Below, piece by piece: positions 58,199 through 64,000 of a stretch of DNA of 64,000 nt (position 1 is its first letter; every line of letters begins with the position of its first letter). The notes under the pieces are model-generated. The model saw only the letters and a list, made by a program, of their open reading frames with translations. It was not told where the DNA came from and did no database searches. The stretch lies in NCBI RefSeq assembly GCF_004214935.1, contig NZ_SFCC01000015.1, forward strand, positions 124,001 to 188,000, given 5' to 3'. Both the position numbers and the translations under genes were made by a program. Origin of the DNA: Amycolatopsis suaedae. GTDB lineage: Bacteria; Actinomycetota; Actinomycetes; Mycobacteriales; Pseudonocardiaceae.

Positions 58199-58516
58199 CC
58201 CCGAGCTGCGTTCAAGCGTCTCAACACGCTCACGTAGCGCAGCAACCTCCGCAGCCAGTTGCCTCAGGGACAGAGGCTCAGGTTCCGCAGCGGCCTCCGT
58301 GACGAAGACGCCGATTGTCGGCCGCGACTTCAAGCGCCCTTCTTCCTGAAGGACTCGGAGGGCTCGCTGGACCGTCGCCGTGGTGATGCCGTACTGGCTC
58401 GCCAGCTTTCGATGGGGCGGCAGTTTGTCACCTGGTTTGAGTTCGCCCTCTCGCATGGCCTTGCGAATCTCGGCGGCGACCAGCTCAAACGGTGCTTGCC
58501 CCACTGTCCCATCCAT
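58181..58516 (-). CDS. GntR-family regulator, KorSA-like, with C-terminal coiled coil
   Basis: A 111-residue repressor: GntR winged helix at residues 10-75 (FELVAAEIRKAMREGELKPGDKLPPHRKLASQYGITTATVQRALRVL), then a leucine-heptad helix (LSLRQLAAEVAALRERVETL) for dimerisation instead of a ligand domain. Small GntR proteins like KorSA and TraR repress transfer genes in actinomycete plasmids and AICEs. It is divergent from the operon at 58629, with tandem repeats at 58581-58600, so it is the likely repressor of the transfer region. Confidence 0.85.
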   Translation of the reverse strand: MDGTVGQAPFELVAAEIRKAMREGELKPGDKLPPHRKLASQYGITTATVQRALRVLQEEGRLKSRPTIGVFVTEAAAEPEPLSLRQLAAEVAALRERVETLERSSGLPVAQ

Positions 58517-58580
58517 AAGCGCCAGCGTACTCGGACTGAGCCACCTTGGATTAGTTCACTCGAATGGCCTATCGCAAGGA

Positions 58581-58600
58581 TGAGCTAGCTTGAGCTAGCT
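58581..58600. promoter_or_regulatory. tandem TGAGCTAGCT twice, KorSA-type operator candidate
   Basis: Two exact 10-base units in tandem, each containing the palindrome AGCTAGCT, sit 29 bases before the first small gene. One helical turn apart, they suit two dimers of the divergent GntR repressor. Confidence 0.6.
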
Positions 58601-58628
58601 TAGGTAAGTCATCAAGAAAGGAACTTCG

Positions 58629-58931
58629 ATGAGGAACGCACGACCGAACCGGACTCGTCGCCAGATCGAGGCTGCTGCCGATTGCCTCGATTTCGATGCC
58701 CTGGCGATGACGGTTGCCGAGGAGGCCAGGCCGTCACTGGCGGTGGATGAGCTGGCCGAGGTAGCCGACCTGCTAGCGGAGATCGACGCGGACCTGGCGG
58801 CGCACGAGGCCACTGAGTGCGCGACTGGGGCGCCCGAAACCACTGCGGTCACAACGCTGGAGCCTGGGCGGCTACCCATCGGCCAGGCGCCCGCCATCGG
58901 GCTGCGGCTGGTGCTGCGTGAGGTGGCTTGA
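58629..58931 (+). CDS. hypothetical protein, first gene of the element operon (100 residues)
   Basis: An acidic helical protein starting at ATG 58629 after AAAGGAA. The N terminus is basic (MRNARPNRTRRQIEAAAD); the rest is Ala/Glu-rich with a probable coiled segment (LAEVADLLAEIDADLAAHE). The stop is one base before the next start region, so translation is coupled. No family recognised. Confidence 0.7.
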   Translation: MRNARPNRTRRQIEAAADCLDFDALAMTVAEEARPSLAVDELAEVADLLAEIDADLAAHEATECATGAPETTAVTTLEPGRLPIGQAPAIGLRLVLREVA

Positions 58932-58932
58932 G

Positions 58933-59166
58933 ATGTCCGATCGGCTGTTCGTTCCGGCTGCGTTCGCGGGTTTGGTGGCGGGTATGCCGTCGGCGTCGTC
59001 AGCGGCGCGTGTTCGTGCGGTGTGGCTGGACAGGGCTGTTGAGGGGTTGCGGCGGGAGTTCGCGGGGCCGCGGGGGTTGGTGGCGATGCGGCTGGCCGGG
59101 GTGATTGACCGGGTTCGGCACGCCACGTACGAGGAGATTGACCGGGGCCGCGTTTCCGCTGCCTGA
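58933..59166 (+). CDS. hypothetical protein (77 residues)
   Basis: Starts at ATG 58933 just after the previous stop. It is a helical basic protein (VRAVWLDRAVEGLRREFAGPRGLVAMRLAGVIDRVRHATYEEI) without membrane segments. Tight linkage marks it as part of the same operon. No function recognised. Confidence 0.65.
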   Translation: MSDRLFVPAAFAGLVAGMPSASSAARVRAVWLDRAVEGLRREFAGPRGLVAMRLAGVIDRVRHATYEEIDRGRVSAA

Positions 59167-59232
59167 CCTGGCCGGACGTCGTTCGCGCCACACGTTTGTT
59201 CACATTCTTCGCTTTTCTCTGGGAGTACCGCT

Positions 59233-59589
59233 ATGTCTTCTCGCATCTCGAATCGCACGTTCGGTCGTCGTGATCGGCAGGCTGGTTGGTCGCTGCCTCG
59301 CAGGTATGGGCGGCATTGGATGGTCGCTCAGCTGGCGTCGATGCAGCTGGTGGATGACCGGGGTCGTCAGCTGGTGCGGCCGGCGTTCATGGAGCCGCTG
59401 GTCGACGCGATCGCCAAGCGGCACCGGGCGGGCTGGTCGGTGGCCCGGTTGACGCTGTGGCTGCGGTCGACGCTGGTGGACCCGCAGACGGGTGAGGTGT
59501 GCGCGGTCGCGGACCGGTCGTTCGTCGCCTACGTCGTGGCCCTGCTCACCGGCGGCGGCGCCACGGGTGGTGTCCGGGCCGCCGCGTAG
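59233..59589 (+). CDS. hypothetical protein (118 residues)
   Basis: Starts at ATG 59233 with GGGAG eight bases upstream. The basic, Trp-containing start (RTFGRRDRQAGWSLPRRYGRHW) and helical middle suggest nucleic-acid or membrane-surface contact. No catalytic motif. Member of the element operon. Confidence 0.7.
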   Translation: MSSRISNRTFGRRDRQAGWSLPRRYGRHWMVAQLASMQLVDDRGRQLVRPAFMEPLVDAIAKRHRAGWSVARLTLWLRSTLVDPQTGEVCAVADRSFVAYVVALLTGGGATGGVRAAA

Positions 59590-59634
59590 GCGCCTGGTGG
59601 GCGGCTTCTCCCAGAGTCCCCGTCGTCGTTTAGT

Positions 59635-59679
59635 CCCGGTCCGGCAGTCCAGACCTGGCAGTCATCCTGCCGAACCGGG
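59635..59679 (+). promoter_or_regulatory. stem-loop before the SsgA-like gene
   Basis: CCCGGTCCGGCAG (59635-59647) and CTGCCGAACCGGG (59667-59679) pair at 12 of 13 positions around 19 bases, inside the 141-base gap before 59731. It may be an attenuator, processing site or leader hairpin that sets the level of downstream genes. Confidence 0.45.
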
Positions 59680-59730
59680 TTCCCGCATCCCAGTTCGCAC
59701 CCACGTGGTGCCCCGGAATGGAGGTTTCCC

Positions 59731-60132
59731 ATGCTACGCACCGACTCGGTGTGGTTGCGCACGACCGCGACCGCGCCGGCCACCGGCCGGGAGTTCCCGG
59801 TGAACATCCGCTACGTCACCACGCACCCGTTCGAGGTGCGGTTCGAGTTCGCCAACCCGACCGGCTGGGTGTCCTGGACGGTGGACCGGGCCCTGGTCCT
59901 GGACGGCCTGATCGCCGACACCGGCGAGGGTGACGTGCGGTTCGCCCCGGCCGGAGACGAAGTGATGGTTTCGCTGACCAACGGCCGCGAGCACATCGTG
60001 CTGGCCCTGCCGCGTGCCGAGCTGGACCGCGCGGCCGACGAGATGCTGCAGCTGGTGCCGGAGGGCCGCGAGTCCGACGCGGTCGACTGGGACGCCGCGC
60101 TGGCTTCGCTGGCAGGCGGTGAGCCGCGGTGA
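59731..60132 (+). CDS. SsgA-family (sporulation/cell-division regulator-like) protein
   Basis: A 133-residue protein resembling SsgA-like proteins, which in streptomycetes guide septum placement and sporulation through partners such as SsgB and FtsZ. Matching features are the PFEVRFEFANPTGWVSWTVDRALVLDGL core, GEGDVRFAP, a VMVSLTNGREHIVLALPRAELDRAADEML segment and the late LVPEGRES. Here it belongs to the mobile-element operon, after a GGAGGTTTC ribosome site. It may alter host division during transfer or spread in mycelium. The next gene overlaps by 4 bases. Confidence 0.8.
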   Translation: MLRTDSVWLRTTATAPATGREFPVNIRYVTTHPFEVRFEFANPTGWVSWTVDRALVLDGLIADTGEGDVRFAPAGDEVMVSLTNGREHIVLALPRAELDRAADEMLQLVPEGRESDAVDWDAALASLAGGEPR

Positions 60133-60329
60133 GCCGGGCGACCGCTGACCTGTCCGCGCTGGTGCGCCCCGGGGACCGGGTGTTCGTCGCGCTGCTCGCC
60201 CCGGATGGGACCCCGACCGGCACCGGTCACGCGGCCACGGTCAAGGCGGATGGCAGCTACGCCGGGCACCGGCAGGTGCGGGCGGGCCGGGCGAGGGTGG
60301 AGACCATCAACCGCCCCGGCCGGCGATGA
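60129..60329 (+). CDS. hypothetical protein (66 residues)
   Basis: GTG 60129 overlaps the stop of the SsgA-like gene by four bases, so translation is coupled. The product is a small beta-rich protein (PGDRVFVALLAPDGTPTGTGHAATVKADGSY) with a basic end. No family recognised. Confidence 0.65.
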   Translation: MSRATADLSALVRPGDRVFVALLAPDGTPTGTGHAATVKADGSYAGHRQVRAGRARVETINRPGRR

Positions 60330-60595
60330 CCGCCCGCCGGGGCGCCAGGACACAGCTGGCCGTGACCGCGGTCCTGCACGACGGCGGCACGGAGTTCCTG
60401 TTCACCCGCACCATCGCCGCCGGTGAGCGGGTGAGCCTGCTCGCCGAGGCGCGCGCGGCGATGCGCCGCCGCGCCCTGCAGGACGACCGCAACGAACGGC
60501 GCATGGTGCGCCAGGACCGGCCGCGCACCGTGTCGGTGTACGCGGACCTGCTCATCGGCGGTCGCCTGGCCGACCGCGAGGAAGCGTTCCGCTAA
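60326..60595 (+). CDS. hypothetical protein (89 residues)
   Basis: ATG 60326 overlaps the upstream stop (ATGA). A basic start (MTARRGARTQLAV) leads to a beta-strand-like region (GGTEFLFTRTIAAGERVSLL) and an arginine-rich helix (RAAMRRRALQDDRNERRMVRQDR). The charge suggests DNA or RNA contact. No function recognised. Confidence 0.65.
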   Translation: MTARRGARTQLAVTAVLHDGGTEFLFTRTIAAGERVSLLAEARAAMRRRALQDDRNERRMVRQDRPRTVSVYADLLIGGRLADREEAFR

Positions 60596-60713
60596 CCCGC
60601 GTCCACACCAGCCACACCACCAATCCGAAGTCAGGCCTGTCCGGCAAGGCCCAGAAGCGTCGATGACCGCCGGGGTTCTACCCCAGCCCGCCGTTTCGAG
60701 TGGAGGTTTCATC

Positions 60714-60947
60714 ATGAGTTCGTCCCGTACCGCCGTGCCTCAGAAGCTGATCGATCTGGCCGTGAAGCGCACGGGTCACCGCGCGATCTTGGTGGGCCCG
60801 GTGGTCCACCTCATCGCCGAGCGTGCCGCGGCCGGGCACTCAGCCCGGCAGATCGAGGGCTACCTGCAGGGCGTGATCGGCCCGCGTAACGCCGCCGCCC
60901 AGCACGGGTTCGTGAGCTGGGTCCTGCGCGAACTGCGCCAGGGCTGA
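60714..60947 (+). CDS. hypothetical protein (77 residues)
   Basis: ATG 60714 follows a GGAGGTTTC site nearly identical to those before 59731 and 61044. The product is a small helical protein (PQKLIDLAVKRTGHRAILVGPVVHLIAERAAAGHSARQIEGYLQGV) that could be a helix-turn-helix or an accessory factor; no firm match. The 118-base gap upstream holds no gene. Confidence 0.65.
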   Translation: MSSSRTAVPQKLIDLAVKRTGHRAILVGPVVHLIAERAAAGHSARQIEGYLQGVIGPRNAAAQHGFVSWVLRELRQG

Positions 60948-61043
60948 CACCCCGAGCCGTTCCAGCGCGAACGACGCGCCGCTGTTCCCCGGGGCACAAG
61001 CCCCGCCACACACACGCACGCCATCTCATCCGGAGGTTTCGTC

Positions 61044-61265
61044 ATGGGACTGTTCAAGACCGCGTTGGATGCTTCGGTCGACTGGGCCGCCAAGGACCGC
61101 AGCAGAGTCGTCAAGCAGATGACGAAGAAGGACGACGACACGGTCATCGTGAAGTCGTTCAGCTACGCCCGCAAGGGCCAGTGCCCTTTCTGCAAGCGCA
61201 AGCTGAAGGCAGGCCGGACGTGCACGAAGCCGTGGTGCGTCCGTGCCGCCGCCCGCCGGATGTGA
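61044..61265 (+). CDS. zinc-ribbon-like basic protein (73 residues)
   Basis: ATG 61044 follows CGGAGGTTTC. The product is basic. CPFC at about residues 47-50 and later C60 and C65 (RTCTKPWC) can form a four-Cys zinc site. The preceding helix is charged (DWAAKDRSRVVKQMTKKDDDTV). This suggests a nucleic-acid-binding accessory protein of the element. Confidence 0.7.
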   Translation: MGLFKTALDASVDWAAKDRSRVVKQMTKKDDDTVIVKSFSYARKGQCPFCKRKLKAGRTCTKPWCVRAAARRM

Positions 61266-61275
61266 GGCCCCGCTG

Positions 61276-61488
61276 ATGGCACAGCGGTCCGGGCCCGGCG
61301 ACTACGACGGGATGGCGCTCCCGCTGCTGGCCTCGCTGCGCAGCGTGGACCGGGCCCGGCGGTATCTGGCCGCGTACACGCTGCTGGACAGCATGATCAG
61401 CCTGCACAGCAAGGGCCTGGTCGACGTGGATCGGCTGGAGGCCCGGCGCCGCGCGGTGGCGGCCGTGCTCGATGAACCAGGGCGCTAG
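61276..61488 (+). CDS. hypothetical helical protein (70 residues)
   Basis: ATG 61276 lies ten bases after the previous stop. Mainly helical (LPLLASLRSVDRARRYLAAYTLLDSMISLHSKGLVDVDRLEARRRAV), without Cys or membrane segments. No function recognised. Confidence 0.6.
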   Translation: MAQRSGPGDYDGMALPLLASLRSVDRARRYLAAYTLLDSMISLHSKGLVDVDRLEARRRAVAAVLDEPGR

Positions 61489-61578
61489 TCCCGGAGTCTC
61501 CCGGCCCCTGCCGGGCTGGCCGCGTACACGCGGCACACCCCAAACCACACCTTTTCCCTGATCGAAGGGGCATTTGTC

Positions 61579-62016
61579 ATGGGCAACAACGCAACGACAG
61601 CCACGGCCACGCCGTGGACGACCGACTCCGACGCACGCGCACCTGCAGGCGGGGGTGTCGGCATGACCGGGCCCGAGCACTACCGCGCCGCCGAGCAGCA
61701 GCTGGCGGCCGCGGCGATATCCGACGGCGGTTCGGACAGCGAGCGCTACCACCTCGCCACGGCGCAGGTGCACGCCACGCCCGCGCTCGCCGCGGCGACG
61801 GCCGCCACCCCGCCAGTCCGCTGGTCGGACCAGGACTTGCAGGACGAGTTGGCGCGGGGTTACGCGTTCGGGCGCCTGGCGGCCCGCGGCGCCGAGCCGG
61901 GTCCGCTGGTCCACAGCAACGACTTCGTGGCGGCCGCGCGCGCTCGGGACGTGCGAGCGGCCGGGCTGCACAAGCTCTACGCCGAACTGCAGGCGAGCGC
62001 GGGCGGTGCGCGATGA
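61579..62016 (+). CDS. hypothetical protein (145 residues)
   Basis: ATG 61579, with AAGGGG ten bases upstream. The first 30 residues are low-complexity Thr/Ala. The remainder is helical (EHYRAAEQQLAAAAISDGGSDSERYHLATAQVHATPALAAATAA, later RARDVRAAGLHKLYAELQ), a pattern common in AICE genes of unknown use. The end overlaps the next gene by 4 bases. Confidence 0.7.
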   Translation: MGNNATTATATPWTTDSDARAPAGGGVGMTGPEHYRAAEQQLAAAAISDGGSDSERYHLATAQVHATPALAAATAATPPVRWSDQDLQDELARGYAFGRLAARGAEPGPLVHSNDFVAAARARDVRAAGLHKLYAELQASAGGAR

Positions 62017-62219
62017 ACCGCGAGGAGCAGAGTCCGGTGTACCCGCTGCCGGAACCGGTTCGAAACGACGATCCCCGGTTCACCTTCGGGTTGCACGTCG
62101 AGGTGGCCGAGGTGCTGGCCGCACATGGTTATCCGCCGGTGAGGACCGGGCGGGACTTGGTTCGGCTCGGTCAGGCGCTGTACCGGTTCCTCTACGTCGC
62201 CGACGAGGGGGTGTCGTGA
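62013..62219 (+). CDS. hypothetical protein (68 residues)
   Basis: ATG 62013 overlaps the upstream stop. The sequence FTFGLHVEVAEVLAAHGYPPVRTGRDLVRLGQALYRFLY is well formed and seen in style in many AICE small proteins. No named domain. Its stop shares one base with the next ATG. Confidence 0.65.
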   Translation: MNREEQSPVYPLPEPVRNDDPRFTFGLHVEVAEVLAAHGYPPVRTGRDLVRLGQALYRFLYVADEGVS

Positions 62220-62500
62220 TGTCGACGTTCGACGTGTTGCAGCGGCACGGAACCGCGGCGTTGCTGCGGTTCGCCGGGGCGGTGCTGTTGTTCCTGGCCC
62301 TGCATCTGGTGCGGATTCCACTGGTGCTGGCCGCGCGGGTGCTGGAGCTGGCGCTGCGGCGGGTGGACGGCTACGCCACCCGCCAGGCGTCCACCCCGCC
62401 GAAGGGTCCGGTGAACCAGTTTTTCAACGACAGCAGCTCGGTGGGCGCCACCGGTGCGGCCGGTCCGATGTGGAGGGAGGACAGCCGTGTCTATGCCTGA
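62219..62500 (+). CDS. small membrane protein (93 residues)
   Basis: ATG 62219 shares a base with the upstream stop. Residues 13-36 form a membrane helix (AALLRFAGAVLLFLALHLVRIPLVL), perhaps with a second amphipathic helix. The C-terminal half is polar. It may be an Spd-like spread protein; that is inferred from position. Confidence 0.65.
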   Translation: MSTFDVLQRHGTAALLRFAGAVLLFLALHLVRIPLVLAARVLELALRRVDGYATRQASTPPKGPVNQFFNDSSSVGATGAAGPMWREDSRVYA

Positions 62501-62738
62501 GCAGTTCCCCGGCGGGCCCGGTGAGTCCGGTGAGGACACCCGCGTGCGCTGCACGTGTGACGACGAGCAGTGCCGTCGGGCGGCGGTGCGGGAGGCCTGG
62601 ACGTTGCTGGTGACGGCGACGGTGCTGGCGGGTCTGTCGCTGGCGGTGACCTGGGTGGTCACCGGCGGGTTCGCGTGGTGGACGGCGTTCGTGGCCGGGT
62701 TCATCGCCTCAGGCCTGCGCACACGGAAGGAGGCGTGA
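62487..62738 (+). CDS. small membrane protein with Cys cluster (83 residues)
   Basis: GTG 62487 has GGAGGGAGG six bases upstream and overlaps the previous gene by 14 bases. A short Cys segment (RCTCDDEQC) precedes two membrane helices (TLLVTATVLAGLSLAVTWVV and GGFAWWTAFVAGFIASGL). It is likely part of an Spd-type membrane set. No named family. Confidence 0.65.
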   Translation: MSMPEQFPGGPGESGEDTRVRCTCDDEQCRRAAVREAWTLLVTATVLAGLSLAVTWVVTGGFAWWTAFVAGFIASGLRTRKEA

Positions 62739-63136
62739 TGGGCAAGCAGAAGACTCCGGCGGGCAGGTCGCGGACGCGGACCGACGCGGTGGTGTCGTGG
62801 ACGGCCTGGCACCTCGGGGAAGAGGCCGCCGTGCTGGCCCCGGCGGCGGTGGCGTGGGTGGCCGGGTCGCCGTGGCCGCTGGCCGGGTCGGCGGTGGCCG
62901 CGCTGGTGTGGGCCGGGCACGAGGTGCGGCAGCGCCGCAACGACCGCCGCCCGCCCCGCCCGGTCGACACCGGCGAGCAGCCGGTCAAGGAGCTGGCCCC
63001 GGCCGACCGGTCCCCGGCCGGGGCCGGGGACACCGGGCACGACGACAGCGAGGACGCCGGGCGTGCGGCTGAGCCGGTGATCGTGGAGGCCGCCGAGGTG
63101 CCGCCGGCCCGGCAGCGGGAGGTGGACAGCGCGTGA
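62738..63136 (+). CDS. membrane protein (132 residues)
   Basis: ATG 62738 shares one base with the upstream stop. Residues about 28-57 are a hydrophobic hairpin (AAVLAPAAVAWVAGSPWPLAGSAVAALVW), followed by a long acidic, Pro-rich cytosolic tail. Probably another Spd-like protein. It overlaps the next gene by 4 bases (GTGA). Confidence 0.7.
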   Translation: MGKQKTPAGRSRTRTDAVVSWTAWHLGEEAAVLAPAAVAWVAGSPWPLAGSAVAALVWAGHEVRQRRNDRRPPRPVDTGEQPVKELAPADRSPAGAGDTGHDDSEDAGRAAEPVIVEAAEVPPARQREVDSA

Positions 63137-64000
63137 GCGACTACTTCGAGCGGCGCCGGGCCGACGCGGACGCGAAGGCGCGGCGGCGCCGGGAGGACGA
63201 GGCCGCGGCGCTGGCCAACCGGCTGCAGGCCGAAGCCGCCCGCGCCCAGCTGGCCCGCGAGGCGAAAGAGGCTGAGCGGGAGCAGGCCCGCAAGGACTTC
63301 CTGACCCGCTCCGAGGCCCGTCAGACACGGCAGGACCGGCGGGCCGGGCGGTGGCAGGCCCGCCGGGACGCGGTGCGGACGTGGGTGCGCGAGCACGTGC
63401 TGGAGCTGATGATCTACGGCCTGGCCGTGGCCTCGGCGGTGATGGCGATTCCGTCGATGGCCGCGTTCGGCACGCAGGTGTACGGCCAGGCCGTCGGCGC
63501 CGGGCTGTTCGTGCTCTCCGAGCTGGGCATGTGGGCGTTCGCGATCGGGGTCACCTGGACCCGGCGGCACCGCCCCGGCGCTCCGGTGTGGGCCTACCAG
63601 CTGGGCACGTGGGTGTTCGCCGCGGTCGCGTTCGCGCTGAACTTCGCGCACGGCCTCGCGCCCGGCCCGCCTGCGGTCCCGGGTGGTGCGCCGGTACCGG
63701 GCAGCGTGGTGCACGGCCTGGTGATGGGCGCGGTGTCGGTGGCCGGGGTGATCGCGCACCAGCTGCTGATCGCCGCGCCCCGCCGCACACCGGCCGAACG
63801 GGCCGCCGCCCGGCAGGCAGCCGCCACGGCGCGCCGGGTGGCCCGGGCGCAGCGGGCCGCGCTGCGTACCGCGGTCGCCGAGATCGATCCGGACGGCACC
63901 GCCCGGCTGGTGTTCCGGCCGGGCCGCTACCGGGTGCGCCGGTTCGGCCGGGACTTGGCTGAGGCGGCGGTGCCGGGTCTGCCGGTGGAGCCGGTGACGG
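63133..64000 (+). CDS. DUF2637-type membrane protein, Spd-like (3' end outside window)
   Basis: The frame is open from GTG 63133 to the window end, giving at least 289 residues. Residues 1-75 are a charged coiled coil (RRREDEAAALANRLQAEAARAQ; AKEAEREQARKDF). About residues 95-225 hold four membrane helices with the LELMIYGLAVASAVMAIPSMAAFG and VWAYQLGTWVFAAVAFALN blocks typical of DUF2637/SpdB-like proteins of actinomycete elements. A basic cytosolic region follows. In other AICEs this gene lies just before the FtsK-like Tra translocase, so Tra is expected to the right. Confidence 0.8.
   Translation, partial: MSDYFERRRADADAKARRRREDEAAALANRLQAEAARAQLAREAKEAEREQARKDFLTRSEARQTRQDRRAGRWQARRDAVRTWVREHVLELMIYGLAVASAVMAIPSMAAFGTQVYGQAVGAGLFVLSELGMWAFAIGVTWTRRHRPGAPVWAYQLGTWVFAAVAFALNFAHGLAPGPPAVPGGAPVPGSVVHGLVMGAVSVAGVIAHQLLIAAPRRTPAERAAARQAAATARRVARAQRAALRTAVAEIDPDGTARLVFRPGRYRVRRFGRDLAEAAVPGLPVEPVT

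Larger units (their letters stand above)
52864..64000. mobile_element. left (integrase-distal) part of an AICE-type integrative element
   Basis: The element begins at a 3' fragment of tRNA-Arg(CCG) and continues past the window end. Evidence is the attachment site with nearby repeats, the run of small uncharacterised genes, a KorSA-like GntR regulator facing a packed operon of about 15 genes, and a DUF2637/Spd-like membrane protein. The tRNA fragment's orientation places the original chromosome on its left and predicts the intact tRNA and integrase at the far right. No transposase, FtsK/Tra, replication protein or integrase lies inside the window, so the identification rests on gene style and the att site. 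Confidence 0.75.

Noticed and set aside
1..64000. CRISPR array
   Set aside because: No set of regularly spaced direct repeats with unique spacers was seen; the only tandem repeats are short (9-10 bases, 2-3 copies).
52864..64000. Phage-defence island
   Set aside because: No nuclease, restriction, retron, CBASS or similar core protein was recognised among the cargo; the set fits an AICE better.

Overview
This window reads as chromosome of a GC-rich, GTG-start-rich actinomycete, most likely a member of the Pseudonocardiaceae (an Amycolatopsis-like genus). That placement is inferred from composition, bacterial Ku, AfsR/SARP regulators, an SsgA-family protein, 4-base stop/start overlaps and short intergenic palindromes reused at several loci. 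No species was identified by database search.

Region 1 (1-8311) looks like a catabolic cluster for an aromatic or other carboxylated compound: aldehyde dehydrogenase (partial), class III CoA-transferase, class II aldolase/decarboxylase, a nitrate/sulfonate/taurine-type ABC importer, an IclR regulator and, divergently, a metal-dependent amidohydrolase/decarboxylase and a flavin hydroxylase. A 150-bp MITE-like element with TA duplications ends the cluster. Region 2 (8466-17401) holds secreted and cell-surface proteins (serine hydrolase, GH30 enzyme with ricin-type lectin, TPR membrane protein, GH67-like secreted protein) plus Ku and a small Cys-rich protein. Region 3 (17389-31836) is rich in regulators: MarR, TetR, WYL, two divergent AfsR/SARP ATPases, Lrp and IclR. 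They sit next to an iminopeptidase, MFS pump, VOC protein, HD hydrolase, class III aminotransferase and an alpha/beta hydrolase. Several have visible operator-like palindromes.

Region 4 (31758-39383, minus strand) is a seven-gene operon in which every junction overlaps by exactly 1-4 bases: aldehyde dehydrogenase, C45/penicillin acyltransferase-like hydrolase, peptide-binding lipoprotein, two permeases and two ATPases. It suggests import of an acylated or peptidic compound, intracellular deacylation, and oxidation of an aldehyde product. Region 5 (39498-52818) holds ordinary accessory metabolism: SDR/ArsR pair, esterases, AraC, GntR-TetR fusion, an aspartase-family lyase with an AbgT transporter under a GntR/FCD regulator, DUF72, and XRE/SnoaL/NmrA.

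Region 6 (52864-64000, continuing beyond the window) is interpreted as the integrase-distal end of an actinomycete integrative and conjugative element (AICE). It begins at a 43-bp 3' fragment of a tRNA-Arg(CCG) gene with nearby direct repeats. Cargo follows: two very short Cys-containing proteins, a GNAT, a kinase-like protein of lower GC, an XRE-TPR regulator and a small membrane protein. A KorSA-like GntR regulator then faces a tightly packed operon of about 15 small genes, including an SsgA-like protein, a zinc-ribbon protein, several membrane proteins and a DUF2637/Spd-like protein cut by the window end. By analogy with other AICEs, the FtsK-type Tra, replication protein, Xis, integrase and intact tRNA would lie to the right, outside the window.
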